Below are positions 9,259 through 15,609 of a stretch of DNA of 64,000 nt, in pieces (position 1 is the stretch's first letter; the number at the start of each line of letters is the position of its first letter). The notes below the pieces were generated by a model. It ran no database searches, had not been told where the DNA came from, and saw nothing but the letters and a program-made list of their open reading frames with translations. Made by a program: the position numbers and the translations under genes. The stretch comes from Methylobacterium sp. E-005 (GTDB lineage Bacteria > Pseudomonadota > Alphaproteobacteria > Rhizobiales > Beijerinckiaceae). Where the stretch lies: positions 1-64,000 of the forward strand of contig NZ_JAKSYG010000153.1 of the NCBI RefSeq assembly GCF_022829725.1, given 5' to 3'.

Positions 9259-10671
9259 CTAGTCATCCAGCAGCCTCGCCCACATGTCGGGGTCGTAGTC
9301 GCCGGGCTGCTTCTGCAAGGCGACCAGCACTCCTGCCGCGGCGTTTGCCACGTCATCATGACCGCCCGGCGCGTGATCGATGCTGTCTCGCCCGCCGCGG
9401 GCCGTCCGACGCTCCAGCGTGATGAGCTGCGTCGCCAGCACCGGCACGTCGAGTAGCTCAACCTGGCCGGAGTTCAGCCGCGGCAGCAGGTCGACGTAGA
9501 TCTGGCTCTTCGACTTGTCGGCCGGCGTGTAGGTGATCCCGTGCCGCTGGAAGCTCTCGGAAGGCCAAGAGCCGGCATAGCGGTCGCCGGCGACCTGAGA
9601 GATCCGATAGCGTTTCAGCAGGTCGGAGAACTCGCTCACCACCGATTCGGGCGAGAACGGCGCTTTGCGCTCCCGCACCGCATCGAGAACAATACGCTCG
9701 TCTTCCCGGTGGCCGATCGCCAGCGTCATCGAGTCCGATGCACCACCGGACGGATCGCAGAACGCGCTGTAGGTGACGCTGGTGATCGGTGCCTTCTCGA
9801 CCACACCGGGCGGGGTGGCGGCCTCAACCACCTCCCGGGCGACGAAACTCTCCACATCGCTGCGGAACTGAGCGAGGTACTCGGCCGAGGCGCTCGGGAG
9901 ATCACGCTCCAGCGCCTCGTCGACCACCGATTGCGGCACGCTGGGGTTCATGGTGCGGGTCGCAGCACGCCACACCAGCACTTGGGCATCGTCCCGCCCG
10001 TGATACCGCTGGAAGGCATCGTAGAGGGCACCACGCCGCGCGTAGGGCGAGGAGGCGCACAGCATCATCCCGTTCGGGATCGTGGCCATGGCCGGGCGCA
10101 GGGCGTCCAGGATCTCGTAGTCGGGGCTGGCCGAGGTATCGGAGGGCCAGAACGCCAGCTCGTCGCACAGGGCAGCAGCCAGGGTGCGCCCGCGGACGGC
10201 ACGGTAGGAGGAGGTACCGACCTCGATGGTCACCCGATTGGTGAGGTCGAATTCGTCCGCCGTCTCCCGCTCGACCATGCGCGCCAGCATCGGCACCTCG
10301 GTGAGCAGACCCTTGATGTACCGGAAGATTGTCCGGGCCTGCCGTCGGTCGGTGGCGATGATCAGGATCGTCGCCCGCTCTCCCGGGGCGAGGTACCGCC
10401 GGTAATCGCGGAAGCAGGCGAGGTAGACGGCGATCAGAGCCAGCACGAAGGACTTACCGGCCCGGCGCCCGCAGATCAGCCACGCCTCGCTGTAGGCCTC
10501 TGCTGGGGCCTCAAAACGGCCCGTACAGGCTCGGTAGGTGTCAGCCTCGGTCACGTAAAGCGGCAGGCCGAACAGGGCGCCCACGAAGCCCCTCCAGGCT
10601 GCCCAGGTGTCGGCATCCTTGAACCAGGGCCCGAACAGCTTCGGGTCGGACATGGCCTGAAGCAGGTTCAT
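9259..10671 (-). CDS. Phage terminase large subunit
   Basis: This 470-residue protein is the DNA-packaging motor ATPase and nuclease. Walker A is GRRAGKS at residues 68-74, and Walker B ends in Asp170-Glu171 within ALCDELAFW. The C-terminal RNase H-like nuclease has an acidic motif DPSGGASDS near residue 307, a second Asp in GDRYAG, and the closing HDDVANA motif near 445. The length is normal. It overlaps the small-subunit gene by four bases. The motifs all look intact, yet no portal gene follows, which is unusual for a functional head module. Confidence 0.93.
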   Translation of the reverse strand: MNLLQAMSDPKLFGPWFKDADTWAAWRGFVGALFGLPLYVTEADTYRACTGRFEAPAEAYSEAWLICGRRAGKSFVLALIAVYLACFRDYRRYLAPGERATILIIATDRRQARTIFRYIKGLLTEVPMLARMVERETADEFDLTNRVTIEVGTSSYRAVRGRTLAAALCDELAFWPSDTSASPDYEILDALRPAMATIPNGMMLCASSPYARRGALYDAFQRYHGRDDAQVLVWRAATRTMNPSVPQSVVDEALERDLPSASAEYLAQFRSDVESFVAREVVEAATPPGVVEKAPITSVTYSAFCDPSGGASDSMTLAIGHREDERIVLDAVRERKAPFSPESVVSEFSDLLKRYRISQVAGDRYAGSWPSESFQRHGITYTPADKSKSQIYVDLLPRLNSGQVELLDVPVLATQLITLERRTARGGRDSIDHAPGGHDDVANAAAGVLVALQKQPGDYDPDMWARLLDD

Positions 10672-11054
10672 GCGGCCGGCCTCGCATCGATGTGCTCGCG
10701 CAGGTCGGGTGTGACGTCGCGTGGGCGCCGCCGCAGGCCGAGCCCTTCAAGGATGCGTTTGAGCGTGCCAGCCTGCCGACCGTAGAGGTCCAGGGTCTCG
10801 GGATCGGCGGCTCCGGCAGCGGCGAACTGCGCCTCCAGCCGTTCCAGCTCAGTGGCCAAGGTGGCGGCCCGACGCACGAGGCTGCGCTCGGCTTCGGACA
10901 TCTCGCTATCCCCGCCGAGGTCGGCCGTGTGCGCCTGGATGAGGTCGCGCATCCGCCTCGCCCAGACCGTCCGTCCGTCGACCTCGGGCAGGAGCCTGTT
11001 GCCGTTGGTAACCTTGCTGCGTCCCCGCGCCTTCATGGCACTGAGCCCACCCAT
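10668..11054 (-). CDS. Probable terminase small subunit
   Basis: A 128-residue helical protein immediately upstream of the large subunit, with an ATGA overlap. The sequence (RRMRDLIQAHTADLGGDSEMSEAERSLVRRAATLATELERLE) is charged helix, as in small terminase or DNA-recognition subunits, followed by LYGRQAGTLKRILEGLGL, a motif often seen in these proteins. ATGs at 11054 and 11036 are both possible; the second gives MKARGRSKVTNG. Assignment rests on position and composition. Confidence 0.65.
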   Translation of the reverse strand: MGGLSAMKARGRSKVTNGNRLLPEVDGRTVWARRMRDLIQAHTADLGGDSEMSEAERSLVRRAATLATELERLEAQFAAAGAADPETLDLYGRQAGTLKRILEGLGLRRRPRDVTPDLREHIDARPAA

Positions 11055-11075
11055 TCCCGTGCTATCGGCTAACTA

Positions 11076-11093
11076 ATATAGCACAAGCTATAT
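11076..11093. promoter_or_regulatory. Perfect inverted repeat between recombinase and terminase genes
   Basis: ATATAGC, four bases, GCTATAT form a perfect 7-base inverted repeat in an AT-rich island, just upstream of the terminase small-subunit start. It could be the operator or promoter of the late operon, or a core site for the adjacent serine recombinase. It lacks a GC-rich stem, so a terminator is unlikely. Confidence 0.4.
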
Positions 11094-11133
11094 GTTATTC
11101 CAGAGGCATGGATTGGATGGCGTTTGGGGATCA

Positions 11134-11691
11134 CTAAGCCGTGGCGTTCGCCGTCAGGGCGCGGTGAACGGACCCGACACCAATCCCAAGCTCCTTGGCG
11201 ATCTTGGCCATGCTGAGCCCCTGTGCGGACAGCGCCTTAATCTTGGTGGTCTTGGCTCTGGCGGTCGGCTTGCGTCCTTTGTAGCGACCTTCCTCCTTGG
11301 CCTTTGCGATGCCTTCCCGCTGGCGCTCCAGCATCATCTCCCGCTCGAACTGAGCCACCCCGCCGAGCACGTTCAGCATCAGCTTGCCGGTAGGGGTCGA
11401 GGTATCCACACCGAGGTTCTCAATGCGCATAGCGACGCCCTTCGCCTCCAGCCCCTCGATGATCTTGCCGAGGTGGGTGACGCTGCGGGCGAGCCTATCG
11501 AGCTTCGTCACCACCAAGGTGTCACCGGACCGGCAGAAGTCGACGGCAGCCTCCAGCTGCTTGCGTGTCGCCACAGAGGATACCTGCTCCTGGAAGACCT
11601 TCTCGCAGCCGAGCACCTTCAGATCGCGAAGCTGTACCTCTAGGCCGGCCTCCTGCTCCAGCGTGCTGGTTCTGGCGTAACCGACGAGCAT
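11134..11691 (-). CDS. Serine recombinase (resolvase/invertase family)
   Basis: This 185-residue site-specific recombinase has the small-resolvase layout. The catalytic domain begins MLVGYARTST, with nucleophile Ser9 and Arg7. Conserved segments are LVVTKLDRLARS, TPTGKLMLNVLGGVAQFERE (long E helix) and GRKPTARAKTTKI. A C-terminal helix-turn-helix DNA-binding domain follows (GLSMAKIAKELGIGVGSVHRAL). Length is normal for the Tn3-resolvase/DNA-invertase class. Its upstream region carries several TTCCA/TGGAA repeats and an 8-base inverted repeat. It could resolve or invert a segment of the island, and no transposase accompanies it. Confidence 0.92.
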   Translation of the reverse strand: MLVGYARTSTLEQEAGLEVQLRDLKVLGCEKVFQEQVSSVATRKQLEAAVDFCRSGDTLVVTKLDRLARSVTHLGKIIEGLEAKGVAMRIENLGVDTSTPTGKLMLNVLGGVAQFEREMMLERQREGIAKAKEEGRYKGRKPTARAKTTKIKALSAQGLSMAKIAKELGIGVGSVHRALTANATA

Positions 11692-12242
11692 GGCCGCAAC
11701 CTCATTCCACTAGAGTCTATGAGGTTAGACCACGGACCATTCCAAAACGCAATGGCACATTGTGGAACAAGGATGGTCGTTCCAGCGACGGCACTCCACA
11801 TGAGCCTGCCCTATTGGAATGACGGCGGGGTTCGGCATCCGTTGGATAGGCGGCCGGCGAAAGCATTCTGACGCCACGGTGCACGGGCAGTCGTAGTTAT
11901 GCTGGCAGCCAACAGGTGCTCGAATCCCGCGCCAGAATTTTTCAGCAGATCGGGATATGCGAGCGCGTGCCCTTCCGCCCCCTCAGTCGACCAATCGCCC
12001 GGAGGTGCACTGCCAGTTCCGTCTGTCGATGATGCTCGACGGCCGTTCACCCGGTTCCGTTGCATCCCCTTCCGCAACTGACGCCGAAGCGATGCACCCC
12101 ATGAGTTCCGAGGCTCGGGGCTTGGGTGGGGATCGGGGACACTCTCCGGCAACATGCAAGGCAGAAGAGTAGGGCAACCGCGCCACCGGCGAGATTGGGT
12201 TTCGATCTCCCAAGGTCGATGGGCTTACGCAAAAGGTTGATC
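11692..12242. other. Non-coding region upstream of the serine recombinase, with short repeats
   Basis: This 551-base stretch has no convincing gene. Right before the recombinase start there is an inverted repeat, AACCTCAT at 11698-11705 and ATGAGGTT at 11719-11726. Over the next 120 bases TTCCA or its complement TGGAA occurs about five times in both orientations (near 11706, 11740, 11763, 11777 and 11816). Such an arrangement could be a recombination (res-like) site or operator. The rest shows nothing I can name. Confidence 0.45.
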
Positions 12243-12656
12243 ATGCGTTCGATTAAGATCGCACTGCTTAGCGCCATTGCTGCTACCGGGGTCGGTACGG
12301 CGGTGTCCGCGCCCGCTCAAGCTCAAGAAGACTACGTTCCCGGCGCGGCCTATGTCAGCCGGCCTCTGCCGATCCGGGTTCGTCCACGTAGTTGGCTCGA
12401 CAATGGTCACGTGCCGATCACGTCCAACGTCCCGGGTGCGGGCGGCTCAGGGAATCCTGCCTTGAACCCCTACCTGATCGCTGCCTCAAACCAGCTGAAC
12501 CCGGTCTATGGCCCTAGTGACCGCTACGGCCGCGGCGTCCTGCCCGACCCGATCACCAACGGTCCATTCATCGGCGCACAGTCCTCCGCGATTCGCAACG
12601 TGGACCTCTCGTTCATAGACCGGCTGGACGCGACGTCGCCGCTCTACGGCCATTAG
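12243..12656 (+). CDS. Small exported hypothetical protein
   Basis: A 137-residue protein with a clear signal peptide (MRSIKIALLSAIAATGVGTAVSAPAQAQ, cleaved near residue 28). The mature part is Pro/Asn/Gly-rich without cysteines (VPGAAYVSRPLPIRVRPR). The start at 12243 has AAAGG 6-10 bases upstream, and the frame upstream is not signal-like. It is on the plus strand, opposite the phage genes, so it is probably an accessory gene carried by the island. No family recognised. Confidence 0.65.
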   Translation: MRSIKIALLSAIAATGVGTAVSAPAQAQEDYVPGAAYVSRPLPIRVRPRSWLDNGHVPITSNVPGAGGSGNPALNPYLIAASNQLNPVYGPSDRYGRGVLPDPITNGPFIGAQSSAIRNVDLSFIDRLDATSPLYGH

Positions 12657-12957
12657 TCATCGCTGTGCAGGGTTCTAAGCCGAACCATCATTCAGCACTC
12701 AATGCGCTGGACTGGGATCGGCGATACCATGCGACTGCAATGTAAGCTGTAGCTGGTGATGCACCGGCCAGAGGGCATTGAGGGCAACGTAGATTGCCGG
12801 AGCCCTTATAGAATGACTGACAGGGATTGCTGGATCCACGAAAGCTGTGCAGTTCGACGGCAGTACGTCGCTTGATAAGAAGTGATCTGGCTCCACCCTT
12901 GCCCGCCAGCGTTGGGTCTGCATGGTGCGTCTCAACCCGAATCAGTGGAGCCACACC
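12657..12957. other. Intergenic stretch without recognisable gene
   Basis: I see no supported gene, RNA or repeat in these 301 bases. Short minus-strand open frames here have compositions unlike real proteins of the region. Confidence 0.4.
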
Positions 12958-13170
12958 ATGTCGAACGCGCATCAGCACGCCGATCTGTCGCCTCAGGGCA
13001 TCGAGGACGTAATCGTGATGAGGTCACGCGCACCGATTGATTGGGCTGATCGCCTCTACGCAGGCGAGAAGCCCGTTCGAAAAGAGCCGATGCATCCGGT
13101 CGATCCCGATCTGGCTCAGGCTATGCGGATGACATGGCGCGGCCAGTCCGGCTCGGCTGTGACCTGGTAG
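12958..13170 (+). CDS. Small hypothetical protein
   Basis: A 70-residue hydrophilic protein (MSNAHQHADLSPQGIEDVIV), with a purine-rich GTGGAG about 9 bases before the ATG. The core (VIVMRSRAPIDWADRLYAGE) reads as normal protein. Isolated plus-strand gene in the island between phage modules. No function recognised. Confidence 0.5.
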   Translation: MSNAHQHADLSPQGIEDVIVMRSRAPIDWADRLYAGEKPVRKEPMHPVDPDLAQAMRMTWRGQSGSAVTW

Positions 13171-13216
13171 TCTCGCTTACATTGGAAGCGGTTTTAGGGA
13201 CCTGCATAACTCGACC

Positions 13217-13420
13217 ATGACGACCGATGTACCACACCCTTATTCGATCACCGTCGAGCCGCTGAAGAAGCCGGAAGGCCAGTTCGGCTGGGCGCTGCGG
13301 AAGCATGGCAAGCTGGCTGAGCGATCGGACCGAGCGTTCCTCACGGAGGAGAAGGCCTTCGAGAACGCCTTGCGAGCGATTGAGAACGACGCGAAGCCGA
13401 GTGGTGGCGGCCGGCGCTAA
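13217..13420 (+). CDS. Small hypothetical protein
   Basis: A 67-residue protein (MTTDVPHPYSITVEPLKKPE) with a beta-hairpin-like N-terminal half (YSITVEPLKKPEGQFGWALRKHGKL) and a charged helix (TEEKAFENALRAIEND). The pattern resembles small single-domain proteins that are common and unnamed in rhizobial genomes. It lies in the same direction as the 70-residue gene upstream, 46 bases away. Confidence 0.55.
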   Translation: MTTDVPHPYSITVEPLKKPEGQFGWALRKHGKLAERSDRAFLTEEKAFENALRAIENDAKPSGGGRR

Positions 13421-13638
13421 AGCCCCGGCGCGGGCCGGTGCCTGCTAGCTGGGGTACAAGTCTCGGTTGCTGCAGTGCTCGGTCCGCAAGCATTTGTTTA
13501 CCATGACGGTCTCCTGTGTATGGGCACGACCCAATTGAGATGTGGTCGGTTGATCTATCGCGACGGAGATCAGCGATGGACCAGCAGGCCGGGGACGATC
13601 ACGAAGATCGCAGGCAGATGGAAGGATAGTGTATGACG

Positions 13639-14082
13639 TTACGGTGCCGTTCTCGCCCGTGACGTCGCCCACTCCTGATCGCGCTCAGCCTGCATGGCTC
13701 GTTGCTCCGCCTCGTAGGCGGCTTGCTCGGCCAACTCTTTCAACAGCCTGCGGTCCGCCGCGGCGGTAGCCCTACGCCTTTCTGCTTCAGCTTCCGCTCT
13801 CTGCCGGAGAACTTCCTCCAGAGTTGGCGGCTTCACAGGCCGCTTCGGTTTAGCCCTCGGCGGGGTCCGACGTGCCGCGCGGGGCGATGGGTACGGCCAA
13901 TCCATTCTTGGCGGGGCTGGCCGTGAGCGCCCGACGGTAGCTTTCGCGTTCGCTAGCGTCATGCCGGCGGAGGCGGCGACACGCTCTGCGGCGGCAAGAC
14001 CGGCGGCGCGCTCGCCAGCTGTAGCACCACGCTTGGCCAGGGCGAGGCACTTCTCGAAGCGATCGCGTTCGGCAGCCGTCAC
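13639..14082 (-). CDS. Hypothetical phage protein, DUF2786-like N-terminus
   Basis: A 147-residue protein for which I chose the GTG at 14082, overlapping the upstream gene's stop by four bases (GTGA). Residues 3-45 (ERDRFEKCLALAKRGATAGERAAGLAAAERVAASAGMTL) follow the pattern of the short DUF2786 helical domain. A basic Pro-rich linker comes next, then a long Glu/Arg/Ala helix (EVLRQRAEAEAERRRATAAADRR). It is the last gene of the early operon on this strand. Function unknown; DNA-related activity is only a guess from neighbours. Confidence 0.55.
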   Translation of the reverse strand: MTAAERDRFEKCLALAKRGATAGERAAGLAAAERVAASAGMTLANAKATVGRSRPAPPRMDWPYPSPRAARRTPPRAKPKRPVKPPTLEEVLRQRAEAEAERRRATAAADRRLLKELAEQAAYEAEQRAMQAERDQEWATSRARTAP

Positions 14083-14822
14083 GACAGAGCCCTTTCTGCC
14101 CGGCGCTTCCGCTCCTCCTGCGCGTCGCCGAGGGCGATCGCGATATCGCTGGCCGGAACGTGCTTCAGTCTTGGGATGAGTTCGAGCAGCTTGGCGCGCG
14201 GGATCGCCTCGACAATCATCTCGGCGGCGCGTCTGCCAGCTTCCTTCCGGTCCGCGTCGGTCAGGTGAGCATAGTGCTTCGCCCAGACGCCGCGGATGAT
14301 GTCGTTCCGCTGCGGCTTGGTGATGTAGCCGATGCGGAATAGCTCGCGGGCCGCCCCTTCCTGCCAATCGGGATTATCCTTCGCTTCATCCCAAACCTGC
14401 TTCAACTCGGTGAAGTCGTGCTCGGCTTCGGGTGTTGGCGGCTTCCGAGATGCAGTAGCCCGCTTCAGGCCCGTCGCCTCGGCCGCCGCCTCGCGCACGC
14501 TCAAACCCGCAACGCGTTGCGCTTTTGCCGGGTCGCCTTCGACGTGCCGGGCGATCCGCATGTAGAGCTGCGCCGTCCTAGGCGAGACGGTGGTGTTCAG
14601 CCGAAGCCAGGCGTCCCAGCCGCCGTGCGGGACGGTGTCCTTGGCTTGGGCCAGCAACCGGCCGCATTCGACGGCGTAGCGGGCGCCCTCCCGCTTGGCT
14701 GCCTCCACACCGGCATGAGCCGCGTTGATCGCCCCGGCGATATTCGACTTCGTCAAGATGACCTCCTTCATCGGCATGGACCGGCCGGACCAATCTGAGA
14801 TCGCCCGGCCCTCGGGGTTCAA
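14079..14822 (-). CDS. DUF3102-like phage protein
   Basis: A 247-residue protein. The segment GRLLAQAKDTVPHGGWDAWLRLN, followed by SPRTAQLYMRIARH, is the signature of the DUF3102 family found in phages and plasmids, where a bacterial cell-growth or DNA-binding role has been proposed but not shown. ATG at 14822 overlaps the upstream stop by four bases; an internal ATG at 14777 (MPMKEVILTKSN) is an alternative start. It is in the operon running from the AlpA-like gene to the DUF2786-like gene. Confidence 0.7.
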   Translation of the reverse strand: MNPEGRAISDWSGRSMPMKEVILTKSNIAGAINAAHAGVEAAKREGARYAVECGRLLAQAKDTVPHGGWDAWLRLNTTVSPRTAQLYMRIARHVEGDPAKAQRVAGLSVREAAAEATGLKRATASRKPPTPEAEHDFTELKQVWDEAKDNPDWQEGAARELFRIGYITKPQRNDIIRGVWAKHYAHLTDADRKEAGRRAAEMIVEAIPRAKLLELIPRLKHVPASDIAIALGDAQEERKRRAERALS

Positions 14823-15145
14823 TCACGGCGTGTCAGACTGACCTGCTGAATGTTGATGCACTTCACGACTGTGATGCCGCCACCGAGCATCTTGGCGGCC
14901 TGCTCCAGCACGTTGTCGACCTCCACGAGATGGACCATCGCGTGCTGAGCTGCGGGTGATGGCGCGTCGTGCCTGCGCTCATCGGTGGTCAGGGCCTCTT
15001 CTGCCTCGCCGAGCGCGCCCTGCGCCTGCTCGATGAAATTCAGTGCCTTGGCCTTCAGGGCCTCGGCCCGGCCCATGGCGGTCGGCAGCTTGGTGACGTT
15101 GGTCAAGGTCGATTCCTTTTCCTGGGTAAGGCCGTAGGTCCGCAC
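14819..15145 (-). CDS. Small helical phage protein
   Basis: A protein of up to 108 residues that is mostly helix (AEALKAKALNFIEQAQGALGEAEEALTTDERR, then MVHLVEVDNVLEQAAKML). The frame opens at ATG 15145. A TTG at about 15106 preceded by AAAAGGAA (beginning LTNVTKLPTAMG) is a likely alternative start and would give about 95 residues. It overlaps the next gene by four bases. No family recognised. Confidence 0.6.
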   Translation of the reverse strand: MRTYGLTQEKESTLTNVTKLPTAMGRAEALKAKALNFIEQAQGALGEAEEALTTDERRHDAPSPAAQHAMVHLVEVDNVLEQAAKMLGGGITVVKCINIQQVSLTRRD

Positions 15146-15189
15146 GGCAGGCGGTCAGGGAGGCGACGGCGAGCACCGCCACCGTGATC

Positions 15190-15609
15190 TCAGTGGAGAG
15201 TGGCCGGCCGCGGCCCGAACGCGGCTAACGTCTCGTCCAGCGCCAACCGCTCAGCCTCGGCGCGGGCGATGCCGCCCTCGAATTCCCGTATCGCGGCGCG
15301 TTCCTCGAAGTGGGCGAGCCAATCCGCCTGATTGCTGCCCGAGGCTGTCACACGTTCTGTCACCACCGCCGTCACACCCGGTGACGTGTGACGGAAATCT
15401 CTACCTCCCGGTTTTGTAGGTGTGACACGTGTGACAAGTGTGACACGTTGATTTTGTTGATCTTTCTCGGGCGCCAAACGTGTGACGGCGACGTGTGACG
15501 GTGTGTGGCCGACGGGGTCTGCGGTGCGTGTCACACGTGTCACGCGTTTTTCGGTGGTAGAGAGGGACTTCGTGATTTCACGAAGCCGGAGTCGAAGGTC
15601 AGGGCGCAT
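15190..15609 (-). CDS. Hypothetical protein encoded across an iteron-like repeat cluster
   Basis: A 139-residue protein that overlaps the stop of the primase-helicase gene by 11 bases. Its middle is written by repeated GTGTGAC units and so contains runs such as KRVTRVTRT, RVTLVTRVTP and VTERVTA, a composition that reflects DNA repeats rather than a folded domain. The C-terminal third (WLAHFEERAAIREFEGGIARAEAERLALDETLAAFG) is ordinary helix. It may be a real small replication-module protein, or mainly a DNA element that happens to be open. Confidence 0.5.
   Translation of the reverse strand: MRPDLRLRLREITKSLSTTEKRVTRVTRTADPVGHTPSHVAVTRLAPEKDQQNQRVTLVTRVTPTKPGGRDFRHTSPGVTAVVTERVTASGSNQADWLAHFEERAAIREFEGGIARAEAERLALDETLAAFGPRPATLH
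15347..15545. repeat. Iteron-like cluster of GTGTGAC repeats
   Basis: Nine exact copies of GTGTGAC or its complement GTCACAC occur within 190 bases. They start at 15347, 15371 and 15530 (complement) and at 15386, 15420, 15429, 15438, 15480 and 15493 (direct), with several near-copies (e.g. GTCACGC at 15539). Three are spaced nine bases apart (15420, 15429, 15438). The cluster lies directly after the primase-helicase gene. Repeat clusters beside replication genes often form the element's replication origin or a regulator-binding array. That role here is inference. Confidence 0.6.

Noticed and set aside
11911..11940. T-arm-like motif (GCTCGAATCCCGCGCCA) as a second tRNA fragment or att site
   Set aside because: Only the loop and a few bases match; there is no paired stem set or anticodon arm upstream, so it is not supported.
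11811..12155. A 114-residue minus-strand gene upstream of the recombinase
   Set aside because: No ribosome-binding site and a Pro/Arg/Ser-rich composition without structure; judged non-coding.
15190..15609. CRISPR array at the GTGTGAC repeat cluster
   Set aside because: Repeats are 7 bases, in both orientations, with irregular and very short spacing, unlike CRISPR repeats and spacers; no cas gene is present.
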